Assembly: GCF_014524545.1 (NCBI RefSeq)
Contig: NZ_CP053557.1
Location: forward strand, 1,823,501 to 1,887,500
Direction of reading: 5' to 3'
From: Exiguobacterium sp. Helios
Lineage (GTDB): Bacteria; Bacillota; Bacilli; Exiguobacteriales; Exiguobacteriaceae
Length of the DNA: 64,000 bases
Of this stretch, positions 8,383 through 16,778 are shown piece by piece (position 1 is the first letter of the stretch; every line of letters starts with the position of its first letter). The notes under the pieces are model-generated. The model made no database searches. It was not told where the DNA came from and saw only the letters and a program-made list of their open reading frames with translations. The position numbers and the translations under genes are program-made.

Positions 8383-9135
8383 ATGTCTGTACTTCTGACG
8401 GTCGAGCACGTCTCTGTCCGTTACAAAACTGAATACGTGTTGACCGATCTCTCATTTTCTTTAACGACCGGCCGTTCGCTTGGCATCATCGGTGAAAGCG
8501 GTAGTGGCAAGTCGACGTTAGGACGAGTTCTATTACAATTAGAACGGCAGGATGAAGGACAGGTCACCTTGCTCGGTCAACCGTTCTCCACGCGGTCCGA
8601 ACGGTCGATGCGGCGCCAGATCCAAGCCGTTTTCCAACACCCACACGGCTCCTTTAATCCCGACTGGTCGATGCGCCGGTCGCTCCTTGAACCGTACCGG
8701 ATTCATCAACCGGAATTGTATTATTTTCCGAATCAGTCGGAGCAGCAATTGGCACATGAATTAATGGCTGCCGTTGGTCTTGACGAACAGTTGCTTGAAC
8801 GGCGACCGGCAGAACTCAGCGGCGGACAATTACAGCGGATGGCGATTGCCCGGGCGATTTCAATCGAACCGGCTGTATTGATTCTTGACGAGCCGACGAC
8901 CGGCCTCGATGTTCTTGCCTTAAAAGAAATCGTAGTTTTACTACGCGAACTGAAGGACATTTTACAGATGTCGTACATTTTCATCTCTCACGACTTAAAG
9001 TCTGTTTCCGCACTATGTGACGATGTCCTCGTCCTGCACAAGGGACGGATTGTCGACCGGTTTCACGTATCGGATCAATCGTCTCCGATGCGGGCAACAG
9101 AGACGAAGGTTTTGATCGAGGCACAGACATGGTGA
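8383..9135 (+). CDS. NikE-like ABC transporter ATP-binding protein
   Basis: A 250-residue ATPase with Walker A GESGSGKST at 37-45, the QAVFQHPHGSFNP Q-loop motif typical of the DppF/NikE group, signature LSGGQLQRM, Walker B VLILDEPTTGLD and SHDL. Two starts are possible: ATG 8377 overlaps the previous stop but lies one base from GGAGG, while ATG 8383 has 7-base spacing, so I prefer 8383. It completes the two-ATPase set of a nickel/peptide-type importer. Confidence 0.92.
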   Translation: MSVLLTVEHVSVRYKTEYVLTDLSFSLTTGRSLGIIGESGSGKSTLGRVLLQLERQDEGQVTLLGQPFSTRSERSMRRQIQAVFQHPHGSFNPDWSMRRSLLEPYRIHQPELYYFPNQSEQQLAHELMAAVGLDEQLLERRPAELSGGQLQRMAIARAISIEPAVLILDEPTTGLDVLALKEIVVLLRELKDILQMSYIFISHDLKSVSALCDDVLVLHKGRIVDRFHVSDQSSPMRATETKVLIEAQTW

Positions 9136-10463
9136 CGCCGCCTGTTACAGCAAGCCAGTATGGACTGCTTGCCTATCCATTGATCTTGTCGAGTATATTG
9201 ACGCCGTTACTCGGTGTCACCGATACAATCGTCATCGGACAAACCGGCGATGCAGTCGCCATCGGGGCGATTGCGATTGCTGCTGTGTTCTTTAATACGA
9301 TTTACTGGCTGTTTGGATTTCTAAAAGTCAGCACGACCGGTTTCAGTGCGCAAGCCAGTGTCCATCATGACGAAACGGCTTTGCATTTCGCTTTATACCG
9401 TCCTGTGTTGCTCGGTTTGCTGATTGGTCTCGCACTAATGCTATTTCGTGTTCCGTTGACGGAAGGTGGTCTTTACTTACTGGCAGCACCCGAAACCTTG
9501 TTGCCGGATGTCACGACATACATCCATTACCGGATGTACGGAGCACCGTTCGTCCTGATCGGTTACGCCGTCCTCGGCTGGCTGATTGGTCAGGGACAGG
9601 TAAAACGCGCCTTGTTGATTCAAGTATTCAGTAACGTCATCAATATCGTGCTGGATATCGTCTTCGTCCTCGGACTGGGATACGGCGTCGCTGGCGTCGC
9701 GATCGCGACGCTTGTCGCTGAAATCAGTATCGTCGCTTTCGGATTCCTGTTTATGCTCCGGCAGTTAGCCTGGAAACCGGACTACCGCGGCCTTTTGTTC
9801 CATGTCCAGGCGTACCGGCAATTTTTTACGGTCAACGCCGATCTGTTCGTCCGGACGATCTTTCTTTTGATCGTGACCGGCTGGTTTACCCGGACAGGAG
9901 CAATTTTTGGACCTGATGTTCTCGCAGCCAACGCCATTTTGCTGCAAATCCAGTATTTGATTGCCTATTGGTTCGGGGGACTCGGCAGTGCTTCGACGAT
10001 TCTCGTCGGACGGTCGCGCGGACGCCACGATGAAGCCGGTTACCGTCAAAGTGTCCGGTTAACCCGAAAGTTTGGTCTCGCTTCCATTCTTTTGATGATG
10101 ATTCTGCTAGTTATTTTTCAGTACCCGTTATTGCGGTCATTCTCCACGGATCCGGACCTGCTTGATTTCGCCCGTCTGTATTATGGCTGGATTCTCATCT
10201 TTCCGTTAACCGGTGGCTTTGCGATGCTCTATGAAGGCGTTTTTTCCGGTCTGGCTCAGGCAAAACCGGTCCGGAACTCGATGATTCAGGCTTTTCTCGT
10301 CTTTGCACTGCTGTTGCTGTCGGTCTACTGGATCGGCAACCACGGCGTGTGGCTGGCGTTCATCGGTTTCGGTCTGATGCGATCCGTCTCCCTGCATTTG
10401 GCGGAGCGCCGGAGATCGTCTGTGTTTGAAACACATAACGAAAAAACGGATCTTCCTGTTTAA
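9129..10463 (+). CDS. MATE family efflux transporter (DinF-like)
   Basis: A 444-residue protein with about twelve membrane segments in two related halves. The opening PLILSSILTPLLGVTDTIVIGQTGD is the MATE/DinF signature, repeated in weaker form in the second half. MATE proteins export organic cations, drugs or small metabolites using Na+ or H+. The ATG at 9129 overlaps the end of the NikE-like gene, so an exporter is translationally coupled to a Zur-controlled importer. In metallophore systems an exporter releases the free chelator and an ABC importer recovers the complex; here no nicotianamine- or opine-type synthase is in the window. Its stop overlaps that of the convergent lipoprotein gene. 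Confidence 0.9.
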   Translation: MVTPPVTASQYGLLAYPLILSSILTPLLGVTDTIVIGQTGDAVAIGAIAIAAVFFNTIYWLFGFLKVSTTGFSAQASVHHDETALHFALYRPVLLGLLIGLALMLFRVPLTEGGLYLLAAPETLLPDVTTYIHYRMYGAPFVLIGYAVLGWLIGQGQVKRALLIQVFSNVINIVLDIVFVLGLGYGVAGVAIATLVAEISIVAFGFLFMLRQLAWKPDYRGLLFHVQAYRQFFTVNADLFVRTIFLLIVTGWFTRTGAIFGPDVLAANAILLQIQYLIAYWFGGLGSASTILVGRSRGRHDEAGYRQSVRLTRKFGLASILLMMILLVIFQYPLLRSFSTDPDLLDFARLYYGWILIFPLTGGFAMLYEGVFSGLAQAKPVRNSMIQAFLVFALLLLSVYWIGNHGVWLAFIGFGLMRSVSLHLAERRRSSVFETHNEKTDLPV

Positions 10464-10843
10464 CGATCAACAGTGAAGGTCCGTTCTTTTATCGTGTTAC
10501 TTTTAACTTGTTTTCGTGCATCAATCGAATCCCGGATATGTATGATGTAACGGCGTCCCTTTTGATAACCCGAGCGGGGCGGCTTGATCCGGAGCTCCTT
10601 GCCGTCAATGACTTCAAGCTCCGTCTGCATCCGTTCGCCGGTCGAGTCCGTGATCGTAACCGTACGGTCCGAGACTTGATCCGGACGCAGTCCTTTCGAA
10701 AATTCGATATCAAACGTGTGATACTTCGAAATCGTCCGCGCACGAGACTTGAAGTGGGGGCCGTCCGTCTGCTCGTCGAGCGTACAGTAACACCCTGTAA
10801 AAAGTAAGCAAACAGTTAAGATAATGGAAAATAACGGTTTCAC
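10460..10843 (-). CDS. Lipoprotein with SbsA/Big_5-type Ig-like domain
   Basis: A 127-residue lipoprotein. The signal peptide ends in lipobox LFTGC (Cys about residue 19). The remainder matches the bacterial Ig-like Big_5/SbsA pattern: FDIEFSKGL, a central TVTITDSTGERM, a DGKELRIKPP strand and a final FTVD strand. Such domains sit on surface-layer or cell-wall proteins. I chose the GTG at 10843 because AAAGGAG lies 6-7 bases upstream and the signal peptide then begins VKPLFSIIL. It is convergent with the MATE gene and the two stops overlap. The domain call is from pattern and should be checked by profile search. Confidence 0.72.
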   Translation of the reverse strand: MKPLFSIILTVCLLFTGCYCTLDEQTDGPHFKSRARTISKYHTFDIEFSKGLRPDQVSDRTVTITDSTGERMQTELEVIDGKELRIKPPRSGYQKGRRYIIHIRDSIDARKQVKSNTIKERTFTVDR

Positions 10844-10985
10844 AATCAAGCTCCTTTCAGCATATTTTTCATTATAAGACAAATAATGGGAGGTTTCAAT
10901 CGTTCTCAGGGCGGATTGTGAAATAACCCTTCAAGACATGGCGCAGGTGATGTATACTCAAGCGAGAGAAAGGCAGTGGTAGAAT

Positions 10986-11390
10986 ATGCAACAAACTGAT
11001 CAACGTGAAATCATCGTCTCCATCCGGACGAGTTATGATTTCAAGGCCGATGAAGGACGTGCGGTCCGTGTCGTCGAATTCCATGGACGCCGGACGACGG
11101 TCATCGATACATTTAAAAAATCAACACCAAAACGGATGATTTTAGTTGAAATGATCCGCGCCGTCCAATCGTTCAAGGAACCGTTCCATATTATCTTTAA
11201 CGTCGAATGCAACTTCGGTTTCAAGTATTTAAACGATGAACGCCAGTGGGAAAACCGCGATCTCGGAAACACGTTCAACGAATTGATCCAAGCAGGCGGA
11301 CACACAATCGAACTCCGCGACTGTTCGTTTTATGAAGGCGGCAAAGACTTGCAGAAATGGTTGCTGAACATCCTGAAAAAAGCGAATTGA
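10986..11390 (+). CDS. Conserved hypothetical protein, possible RNase H-like fold
   Basis: A soluble 134-residue protein that I do not recognise. The order of segments (EMIRAVQSFKEPFHIIFNV, then FGFKYLND, WENRDLGNTFNELIQAGGHTIEL, ending in a helix) resembles the second half of ribonuclease HI. The acidic catalytic residues of RNase HI are not visible at the expected places, for example FNVECNF where YTDSSY would be. A non-catalytic RNase H-like protein is a hypothesis only. Ribosome binding is by a weak AGTGG/AGAAT region before ATG 10986. It is a monocistronic gene with its own terminator. Confidence 0.6.
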   Translation: MQQTDQREIIVSIRTSYDFKADEGRAVRVVEFHGRRTTVIDTFKKSTPKRMILVEMIRAVQSFKEPFHIIFNVECNFGFKYLNDERQWENRDLGNTFNELIQAGGHTIELRDCSFYEGGKDLQKWLLNILKKAN

Positions 11391-11399
11391 TCTTTTAAG

Positions 11400-11440
11400 A
11401 CAGATGACGTTCACCGGACGGTCATCTGTTTTTTTTTTTG
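11400..11440 (+). terminator. Rho-independent terminator
   Basis: ACAGATGAC and GTCATCTGT form the stem, followed by a run of eleven or more T. Confidence 0.9.
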
Positions 11441-11541
11441 TTCGTTCTCCCGTCCTCTGCTAATATGTGGTAAATTTATAAGAAAGAAAAATGACAACAC
11501 GATTGACATCATCGTCAACTATTTTGTGAAGAGGTGGAATT

Positions 11542-12024
11542 ATGAAGAAAGAAGATCATCAAATCGCCCGAAAGCTCGTGTCTACTTATTTGACCGGAAC
11601 TCAAATTTCGACGATTCACCTGACAGGCTTCATCAGCATCGAACTGATCAATCTCTACGACGCCACGATTCCGGATATCACAATCCGGATCGAGACGGAC
11701 CGTTTGTATTACGGGGATGTCGAATCGTCGAAGGACTGGGTCGTCCGCCATATGCCGAAAGAAGAGATGCTTCACCTGATCGTGACGTTACATACAGAAC
11801 GAATCATTGCCGTCCGGATCGGAAAAGCCGCTCCACATCTGTTCATTACGTTCAGTTCGGGGAAAACTCTGGTCATCAACGGATCGGATACTTATTACGA
11901 ATCCTGGGCTATCGATATGACATTACCGGATAAAGGTCTTGTCTCAATCGTCGCTGTACCGGGCGATGAACTGGCTGTTTTTGCTTCCGATAATACGATG
12001 TTACAGAACCAGACACATGAGTGA
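11542..12024 (+). CDS. Hypothetical protein
   Basis: A 160-residue soluble protein of mixed alpha/beta type, with no signal peptide and no motif I can name. It contains regular beta-strand-like stretches (THLTGF, HLIVTLHTERIIAVRIG, LFITFSSGKTLVING) that suggest a small beta domain. ATG 11542 is preceded by GAGGTGG. The following nucleotidyltransferase gene starts inside its last codons, so the two are translationally coupled and perhaps functionally linked. Confidence 0.65.
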   Translation: MKKEDHQIARKLVSTYLTGTQISTIHLTGFISIELINLYDATIPDITIRIETDRLYYGDVESSKDWVVRHMPKEEMLHLIVTLHTERIIAVRIGKAAPHLFITFSSGKTLVINGSDTYYESWAIDMTLPDKGLVSIVAVPGDELAVFASDNTMLQNQTHE

Positions 12025-12730
12025 TTTGCTGACGTATGCCAAGCAAACTGCCCGTTTAATCGTCGAGAGCCGTTATCCGGATTGTGACGCTGCGTTACTT
12101 GCCGGAAGTTTTGTCCGGGGACAGGCAACCGCGACATCTGACCTCGATCTGATCATATTTCGGGAATCCGTCCCGGCTTCTTACCGGGAATCGTTCACCT
12201 TCGATGAATATCCGGTCGAAGCATTTATTCATTCGAGTACGACCATCCGGGATTTTTTCCGGCAGGACCGGGAACGCGGACGTCCGTCGATGCAACGGAT
12301 GGTCGCAGAAGGATTCGTCCTGCTCGATCATGATCTGCTCAGACCTTTGAAAGCACAGGCGGAATCAGAGCTGCTCGCCGGTCCACCGGTGCTGTCGCCT
12401 GTCGAAACGGACCGTGCGCGTTACTTTCTGACCGATTTGCTCGACGATTTCATCGGTGTGACGGAGCGGTCGGAAGGACTTGGAATCGCAGCCCGGTTGC
12501 TCGAGCAGGCGACGGATTTCCGCTTACGGACGTCGGGTCACTGGACAGGACAGGGGAAGTGGCTGATCCGCAGTCTCGAGACCATCCATCCGGTCGAGGC
12601 CGGACGATTGGTCGAGGCCTTTGAAGCCTATTTCCGGTCGGATGAAAAACAAGCTGTCATCGGTTTGCTGGAACAGTGGCTTGCCGAAAGCGGCGGTCGT
12701 TATTTTGACGGCTTTTCAATCGGAAAATGA
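12017..12730 (+). CDS. Nucleotidyltransferase-domain protein
   Basis: A 237-residue protein with the pol-beta superfamily nucleotidyltransferase motif: GS at residues 30-31 followed by DLD at 42-44 (LLAGSFVRGQATATSDLDL), i.e. GS-x(10)-DxD with metal-binding Asp42 and Asp44. The C-terminal half is helical and may bind substrate, as in aminoglycoside-type adenylyltransferases, but the target is unknown. The ATG at 12017 overlaps the end of the previous gene by 8 bases and has no strong ribosome binding site, which implies coupled translation. Longer open frame upstream to 11939 is an overlap artefact. Confidence 0.75.
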   Translation: MSDLLTYAKQTARLIVESRYPDCDAALLAGSFVRGQATATSDLDLIIFRESVPASYRESFTFDEYPVEAFIHSSTTIRDFFRQDRERGRPSMQRMVAEGFVLLDHDLLRPLKAQAESELLAGPPVLSPVETDRARYFLTDLLDDFIGVTERSEGLGIAARLLEQATDFRLRTSGHWTGQGKWLIRSLETIHPVEAGRLVEAFEAYFRSDEKQAVIGLLEQWLAESGGRYFDGFSIGK

Positions 12731-12746
12731 AAGGGGGGCGAGCATC

Positions 12747-12800
12747 ATGAAACGATCCATGCCGGACTGTCATCCGCTTCGTGATGTGGCGCTGTCATGA
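12747..12800 (+). CDS. Possible 17-residue leader peptide
   Basis: A strong ribosome binding site AAGGGGGGCG (12731-12740) is followed 6 bases later by ATG at 12747, giving MKRSMPDCHPLRDVALS and a TGA whose last bases overlap the ATG of the next gene (ATGA at 12797-12800). The next gene has no ribosome binding site of its own, so this mini-cistron could carry ribosomes to it. Whether the peptide itself matters is unknown. Confidence 0.45.
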   Translation: MKRSMPDCHPLRDVALS

Positions 12801-13405
12801 AACACCGGATGTTCGTATTGTTATTTTTCCTGCTCGGTCTCGGCGGGAGTCTGTTTTATTTCCAGACGAAAGAGGCTGCTCCTCAAGATGTGACACCGAA
12901 ACGGATTGTCGAGACCGTCCGTCAACAGCAGCCGGAAGTGCGATTTTCGACGAAACAGGTCTACTGGATTGAACCGCTCGGCGACCGGCATTTAGTCGCA
13001 TTCGTCAAAACACCGACGAGGCAGTATCTGATCCTGCTGAAACAAACGGATGCGTCCTATCAGCTCGTGAAGTTGCTCCGCCAAACGTCGCAGTCATCCG
13101 ACTGGTTCGAAGGACGGTTACTGGAAGTCGATCAACATCGTTTCCTGGTCGTATACGGGGAAAACCCGTCGCAGAAACTGGATACGTTAATGTTTGATCC
13201 GTATAAAGTCACGTCCGTCGGGACACACGAGCGAACCGTACCGCTAACTGATATCAAACGGACGCTCGATGTCGGACAAAAGGATAGCTTCCATACGATT
13301 CAGGCCTTACCGAAAGCTTTTCCCCGTTCGCTCTTTTTTGATATTCATGCGGTCGACCGGCAAGGCGACGAACAGTTACGACGCTTGTCGAATACGCTCG
13401 ATTGA
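12797..13405 (+). CDS. Membrane-anchored or secreted hypothetical protein
   Basis: A 202-residue protein with an N-terminal hydrophobic segment (about residues 5-22, LLFFLLGLGGSLFYF) after a short positive start, which would anchor it in the membrane facing outward. The rest is soluble and I do not recognise it. Its start overlaps the stop of a 17-codon mini-ORF that carries the only good ribosome binding site here. It follows the nucleotidyltransferase gene by 66 bases and is likely in the same transcript. Confidence 0.65.
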   Translation: MKHRMFVLLFFLLGLGGSLFYFQTKEAAPQDVTPKRIVETVRQQQPEVRFSTKQVYWIEPLGDRHLVAFVKTPTRQYLILLKQTDASYQLVKLLRQTSQSSDWFEGRLLEVDQHRFLVVYGENPSQKLDTLMFDPYKVTSVGTHERTVPLTDIKRTLDVGQKDSFHTIQALPKAFPRSLFFDIHAVDRQGDEQLRRLSNTLD

Positions 13406-13476
13406 AGACCTCTCAGTAGGAAGAAGATTTAGTTGTTCGGTATACTGAATATAGTTCAACAAGAGGGGGATTTAGT

Positions 13477-13800
13477 ATGTGGATTGTAATGAATCAATTA
13501 CGTGTGCAAAACGGGAAAGCCGATCAAGTCGCGGCACGTTTTCAAACGACTAAAGGCATCGAACAGATGGAAGGATTTATCCGGATGCAGGTCTTAGTCG
13601 ATCTCAGTCAGGACGAGCATGATATCGTCACGATCATGACGACGTGGGAAAAACAAACGCATTTCCATGCCTGGCAGGAAAGCCAAGCCTATAAAGGCGT
13701 CCATAAGAAACGGGACGAGGGGACATCGGAAGTCAAACCGCTTGTCCTGTCAAACGCCGTGACAGAATATGCCGTCGTCGCCGATCATACACATGCCTAA
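13477..13800 (+). CDS. Heme-degrading monooxygenase, IsdG/HmoA-like
   Basis: A 107-residue antibiotic-biosynthesis-monooxygenase fold protein. Residues N6, W66 and H76 align with the Asn-Trp-His catalytic triad of staphylococcal IsdG (N7, W67, H77), with the same spacing. IsdG-type enzymes bind heme as dimers in the cytoplasm and open the ring, releasing iron; HmoA of B. subtilis is the nearest named relative. The ATG at 13477 follows AAGAGGGGG. The gene appears monocistronic. No heme importer and no Fur box are seen beside it. The length fits the family (about 105-120). Confidence 0.85.
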   Translation: MWIVMNQLRVQNGKADQVAARFQTTKGIEQMEGFIRMQVLVDLSQDEHDIVTIMTTWEKQTHFHAWQESQAYKGVHKKRDEGTSEVKPLVLSNAVTEYAVVADHTHA

Positions 13801-13803
13801 ACA

Positions 13804-13843
13804 AAACCGTCTTTTCCCGCGAGTGGGGAAGAGACGGTTTTTT
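13804..13843 (+). terminator. Rho-independent terminator
   Basis: AAACCGTCTTTTCCC pairs with GGGGAAGAGACGGTTT, followed by six T. Confidence 0.88.
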
Positions 13844-13910
13844 CGCCTGGAATGGATAAACCGGAAAGCGGGTAAAAGGATTAAAACTGAACCTCGAGAG
13901 GTGACGGAAG

Positions 13911-14141
13911 ATGACGACACGGAAAGGCATCGTTTCAGGTTTAACGGTCTTGTTCGGCATGATTTTCATCATCGGTTTTTTCCTGTCCGGCGGTTTTGTC
14001 TACCTGTACTTTTTTGCACTGCTGATTGCCTGTGCCTCTTTTTTACGAGAACAGTTGACCCGCGAGGAGTGGTTACACGAAGGGATCGCCTTCATCTTGT
14101 TTTGCTGTGTCATCTTCGCTGTCGAACATCTGGTATTTTAA
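13911..14141 (+). CDS. Small membrane protein, unknown
   Basis: A 76-residue protein with two hydrophobic helices (about 8-30 and 33-46) and a third near the C-terminus (58-74). The family is not recognised. The ATG at 13911 is preceded by GAGAGGTGA. It is convergent with the lipoprotein gene, with a single base between the stop codons and no terminator of its own. Confidence 0.65.
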   Translation: MTTRKGIVSGLTVLFGMIFIIGFFLSGGFVYLYFFALLIACASFLREQLTREEWLHEGIAFILFCCVIFAVEHLVF

Positions 14142-14142
14142 G

Positions 14143-15363
14143 TCATTTGATGTGATACGTATCAAGAAACACGTCGCGTCCGGCAGCGGAAAGCTTAAAA
14201 CCGACCTTCCGGTGGACATCTTCGAGATAAACATCGGTTTTTTTGATTCGCCGGTCGAGATAAATTTTGAACTGTTGCGCTTTCCCTTTATTCAGTAACG
14301 TCAAATACTGCCGCTCGGCCAATCGTCCTTTTGGCTCCGCCTCTTCACTGTCCTCGATCAGCCGGACCAACTGTTTTGACTCTTCGAGTGACGTCTCGAT
14401 GTAGGCATCGGGTGAAAGCGGCTCCGCCATATCTAAATCGCCGTTCACAAATTTCATTTTTCCGAGCGACCGGTCATGAAAGAGGGCGAAGCGCGGTAAA
14501 GAATAGTCCGCATCGTACAGTTCGTCCGGCGGCACGTCAAGATTAGGCGGAAGTTGTTTTTCGTGCTTGACGCTCAGCTTGTAGCGGGTAGTCTTTCCGG
14601 TTTTTTCTTTGACCGTGACCGTACCGTAAGTACCGTCTGCATGCGGTGCCTCCTTGAACTGAATCGTACTTCGCTCCTTCGAAGAATGAATGGGCGCACG
14701 ATATCGTGCTTGTCCCATCAGGTTCAACTGGACTTCGTACGGTTCTTGAATCTGAATATTTGATTCGAGGACGAGCGGGACGGGTCCGACAAACGGTGTC
14801 AGTTCCATGATGTTCGTGACGACCGTCTGCTTCGTTTGTTCATTTGTTGCCCGGACGACGAGATAGCCGGTCGTCGGGACCGTCAGCTGTCGCGCAGATT
14901 TCATCAGGGATCTGCCGGAGATGGGGACACTCTCTTCAAAGTTGGAAGATAACTTCTGAAACTCCACCTGATTTTCAGGCATGACGAGATGTTCCGATGA
15001 AAAGCGGTCCTGCTTTCGTGTCAACTTGTGATAACCCGGTTTTGACACATAATCATGGCAATACAAAAAACGATCCTGTTTTGTTTTCAGATAGACGGCC
15101 TGCTCGCCCATCGATTCCGGAAACTGGCTGACGAGATTCACGAAATATTGTTTGCCGATCGCATACTCTTTCGGTGCGGCAACCGGTTTCGTCGCGCACA
15201 CCTGTTTAATGAGAACACCCAACTTCGGATCATCTTTCTTGAAGTCTGTCAGATTCAACGTATCGTACACTTCCGGTAAGTAGGTGTACTGGATCGGTTT
15301 TACATCCGGACTGCATCCGCTCAACAGGATGGTCGTCATTCCTAACAGCACTATTTTCCGCAT
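14143..15363 (-). CDS. Paralogous lipoprotein 1 of 3
   Basis: A 406-residue lipoprotein (lipobox LLSGC, Cys17) of unknown function. Its C-terminal 60 residues (YLTLLNKGKAQQFKIYLDRR, KTDVYLEDVHRK) clearly match the C-termini of the genes at 15366-16610 and 17706-18938, where YMTL, F-x-VYLK and NKTD[IL]Y are shared. It is the most diverged of the three. It starts two bases after the upstream paralog, with a TGGAGGA ribosome binding site in that gene's last codons, so both are cotranscribed. The extracellular part is probably rich in beta structure. Confidence 0.8.
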   Translation of the reverse strand: MRKIVLLGMTTILLSGCSPDVKPIQYTYLPEVYDTLNLTDFKKDDPKLGVLIKQVCATKPVAAPKEYAIGKQYFVNLVSQFPESMGEQAVYLKTKQDRFLYCHDYVSKPGYHKLTRKQDRFSSEHLVMPENQVEFQKLSSNFEESVPISGRSLMKSARQLTVPTTGYLVVRATNEQTKQTVVTNIMELTPFVGPVPLVLESNIQIQEPYEVQLNLMGQARYRAPIHSSKERSTIQFKEAPHADGTYGTVTVKEKTGKTTRYKLSVKHEKQLPPNLDVPPDELYDADYSLPRFALFHDRSLGKMKFVNGDLDMAEPLSPDAYIETSLEESKQLVRLIEDSEEAEPKGRLAERQYLTLLNKGKAQQFKIYLDRRIKKTDVYLEDVHRKVGFKLSAAGRDVFLDTYHIK

Positions 15364-15365
15364 CT

Positions 15366-16610
15366 TTAGTCCTCCAGTTCTGTCAGGAGATCAGTTGCGA
15401 CTTCACCGGACAGTTTCGCTGTTTTTTTCGTTTTTGCATCTTTGACATAAATATCCGTTTTGTTGGCACGTGCTTTTAAGTAGACTTCAAACGATTGGCT
15501 TTTTCCATTTTGAATCAACGTCATATACCGGATATCTGCCCGCTTTCCTTGAAGTTTTTCTAGCGACACTTCCTTTAAATCATTTGAGATCCGCTTCGCC
15601 AGTTTGTCCGGTAACAGAGATAATTGCCGGAAGTTTCCGTCTTTGAGTGCAGCATCGTTCGGATGCAGAAATCCGTGGATTTCCTTGTTATCATTCCCAA
15701 TCCCGTTAAAGCCGCGGGGACGAATGTCTTTGACTGTTGTCTCATAACGCAGAGAAATCGTCTTATTCAGCGGCTTTTCCGTGTCTTTTGATTGGAAGGT
15801 CACGTACGGAATCGTCTTGTTCACCGGTAAGACGTCAGGAAGCGGGTGATAGGTCAAATCAATGGATTGTTTGCCCATCCTGTTGATGATGTCTTCTTGA
15901 TTAAAGTACTGGTCTGACTTGATCATCAGTGTATAGGTCATAGACGGCAGCCCATCCGTCGTCTTTTCAAATGACAGCTCAATTTCCGGATAGGAAAACG
16001 ATGCCGGTAAGCCAAAAAGGGGTTTCTGTTTCCCGTCTTTTTCTTTTTCCAGGAACACGATCTGTCCTGTCACTGGAAACTCGATGGACAGACGTTGCAC
16101 GTTTTTTGATACCCCTACAACCTCTTCCTTCCGTTTTGCTGCTTTGTTATATGTACGTACGGTTAAAGCCGGTTCTGTAATCGGTTTACGTTCTTGGCCT
16201 GAAGTTGGTTTCAGCCAAGGGTGGTTTTTCAATTGAATCGGATGTGCCGTCACCCGGTATGTTTTTGGCGAACGGCATGTTAAGTAATACGTATCTCCTG
16301 TTGCGATGTATTGTAATTCAATCGGCGGTGTATAGGTGCCGATTTGTTGTAAGTTAAAGTAAAGTCCGTATTCACCAAGCGTCCGGTATTGCTTCGGCAG
16401 GGGAGCCGTCTTTTTTGTATTTTCGCATGTTTGTAACAGGTAGGCTGACTGTTGTTTTGGTACCGGTTCAAATAAATCATCCGAGAAATTGATTGCTTCC
16501 CAGTAATTCGGATTACGTTCTAACTGTAATAAGGATTCTGTCCCGCATCCTGTCAGAAACAGGCTGCCAGTGAAACTGATTGCGAGTACGGATTTTTTAA
16601 TAGTAATCAC
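15366..16610 (-). CDS. Paralogous lipoprotein 2 of 3
   Basis: A 414-residue lipoprotein (lipobox LTGC, Cys22). It shares with the 17706 gene an N-terminal block (LLxLxxxPxYWxAxxFxxD, then LLxTCxNxK, LPKxYRTL), YLTCRSPKT.RVHPI, and the C-terminal NKTD block. The function is unknown. The only canonical start is the GTG at 16610, directly against AAGGAAGGG, which is unusually close; the signal peptide would fit equally well from an ATT three codons later. It is the first gene of a two-gene operon with paralog 1. Confidence 0.8.
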   Translation of the reverse strand: MITIKKSVLAISFTGSLFLTGCGTESLLQLERNPNYWEAINFSDDLFEPVPKQQSAYLLQTCENTKKTAPLPKQYRTLGEYGLYFNLQQIGTYTPPIELQYIATGDTYYLTCRSPKTYRVTAHPIQLKNHPWLKPTSGQERKPITEPALTVRTYNKAAKRKEEVVGVSKNVQRLSIEFPVTGQIVFLEKEKDGKQKPLFGLPASFSYPEIELSFEKTTDGLPSMTYTLMIKSDQYFNQEDIINRMGKQSIDLTYHPLPDVLPVNKTIPYVTFQSKDTEKPLNKTISLRYETTVKDIRPRGFNGIGNDNKEIHGFLHPNDAALKDGNFRQLSLLPDKLAKRISNDLKEVSLEKLQGKRADIRYMTLIQNGKSQSFEVYLKARANKTDIYVKDAKTKKTAKLSGEVATDLLTELED

Positions 16611-16698
16611 CCCTTCCTTCTTTTAACAATATTTTACCATGATAATACCCTTTTACTTCCAATGAAATTCAAAACTAAAAACCTTTTAATATTAAGAT

Positions 16699-16724
16699 GT
16701 TAGTTTTCTGTTACAACCGGGTAT
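16699..16724 (+). promoter_or_regulatory. Possible SigB-type promoter for the hydrolase gene
   Basis: GTTAGT (16699-16704), a 14-base spacer and GGGTAT (16719-16724). The -10 is a perfect SigB match, the -35 only partial. It lies 54 bases before the start codon. Confidence 0.4.
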
Positions 16725-16778
16725 CTTTTAATTGTGCACGGAAGCTAGACTAACTAAAAACAACGGGGGTTTTCACAG

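Noticed and set aside
11526-11933. 135-codon plus-strand frame overlapping the hypothetical gene at 11542
   Set aside because: Highly charged low-quality translation; the frame from ATG 11542 has the good ribosome binding site.
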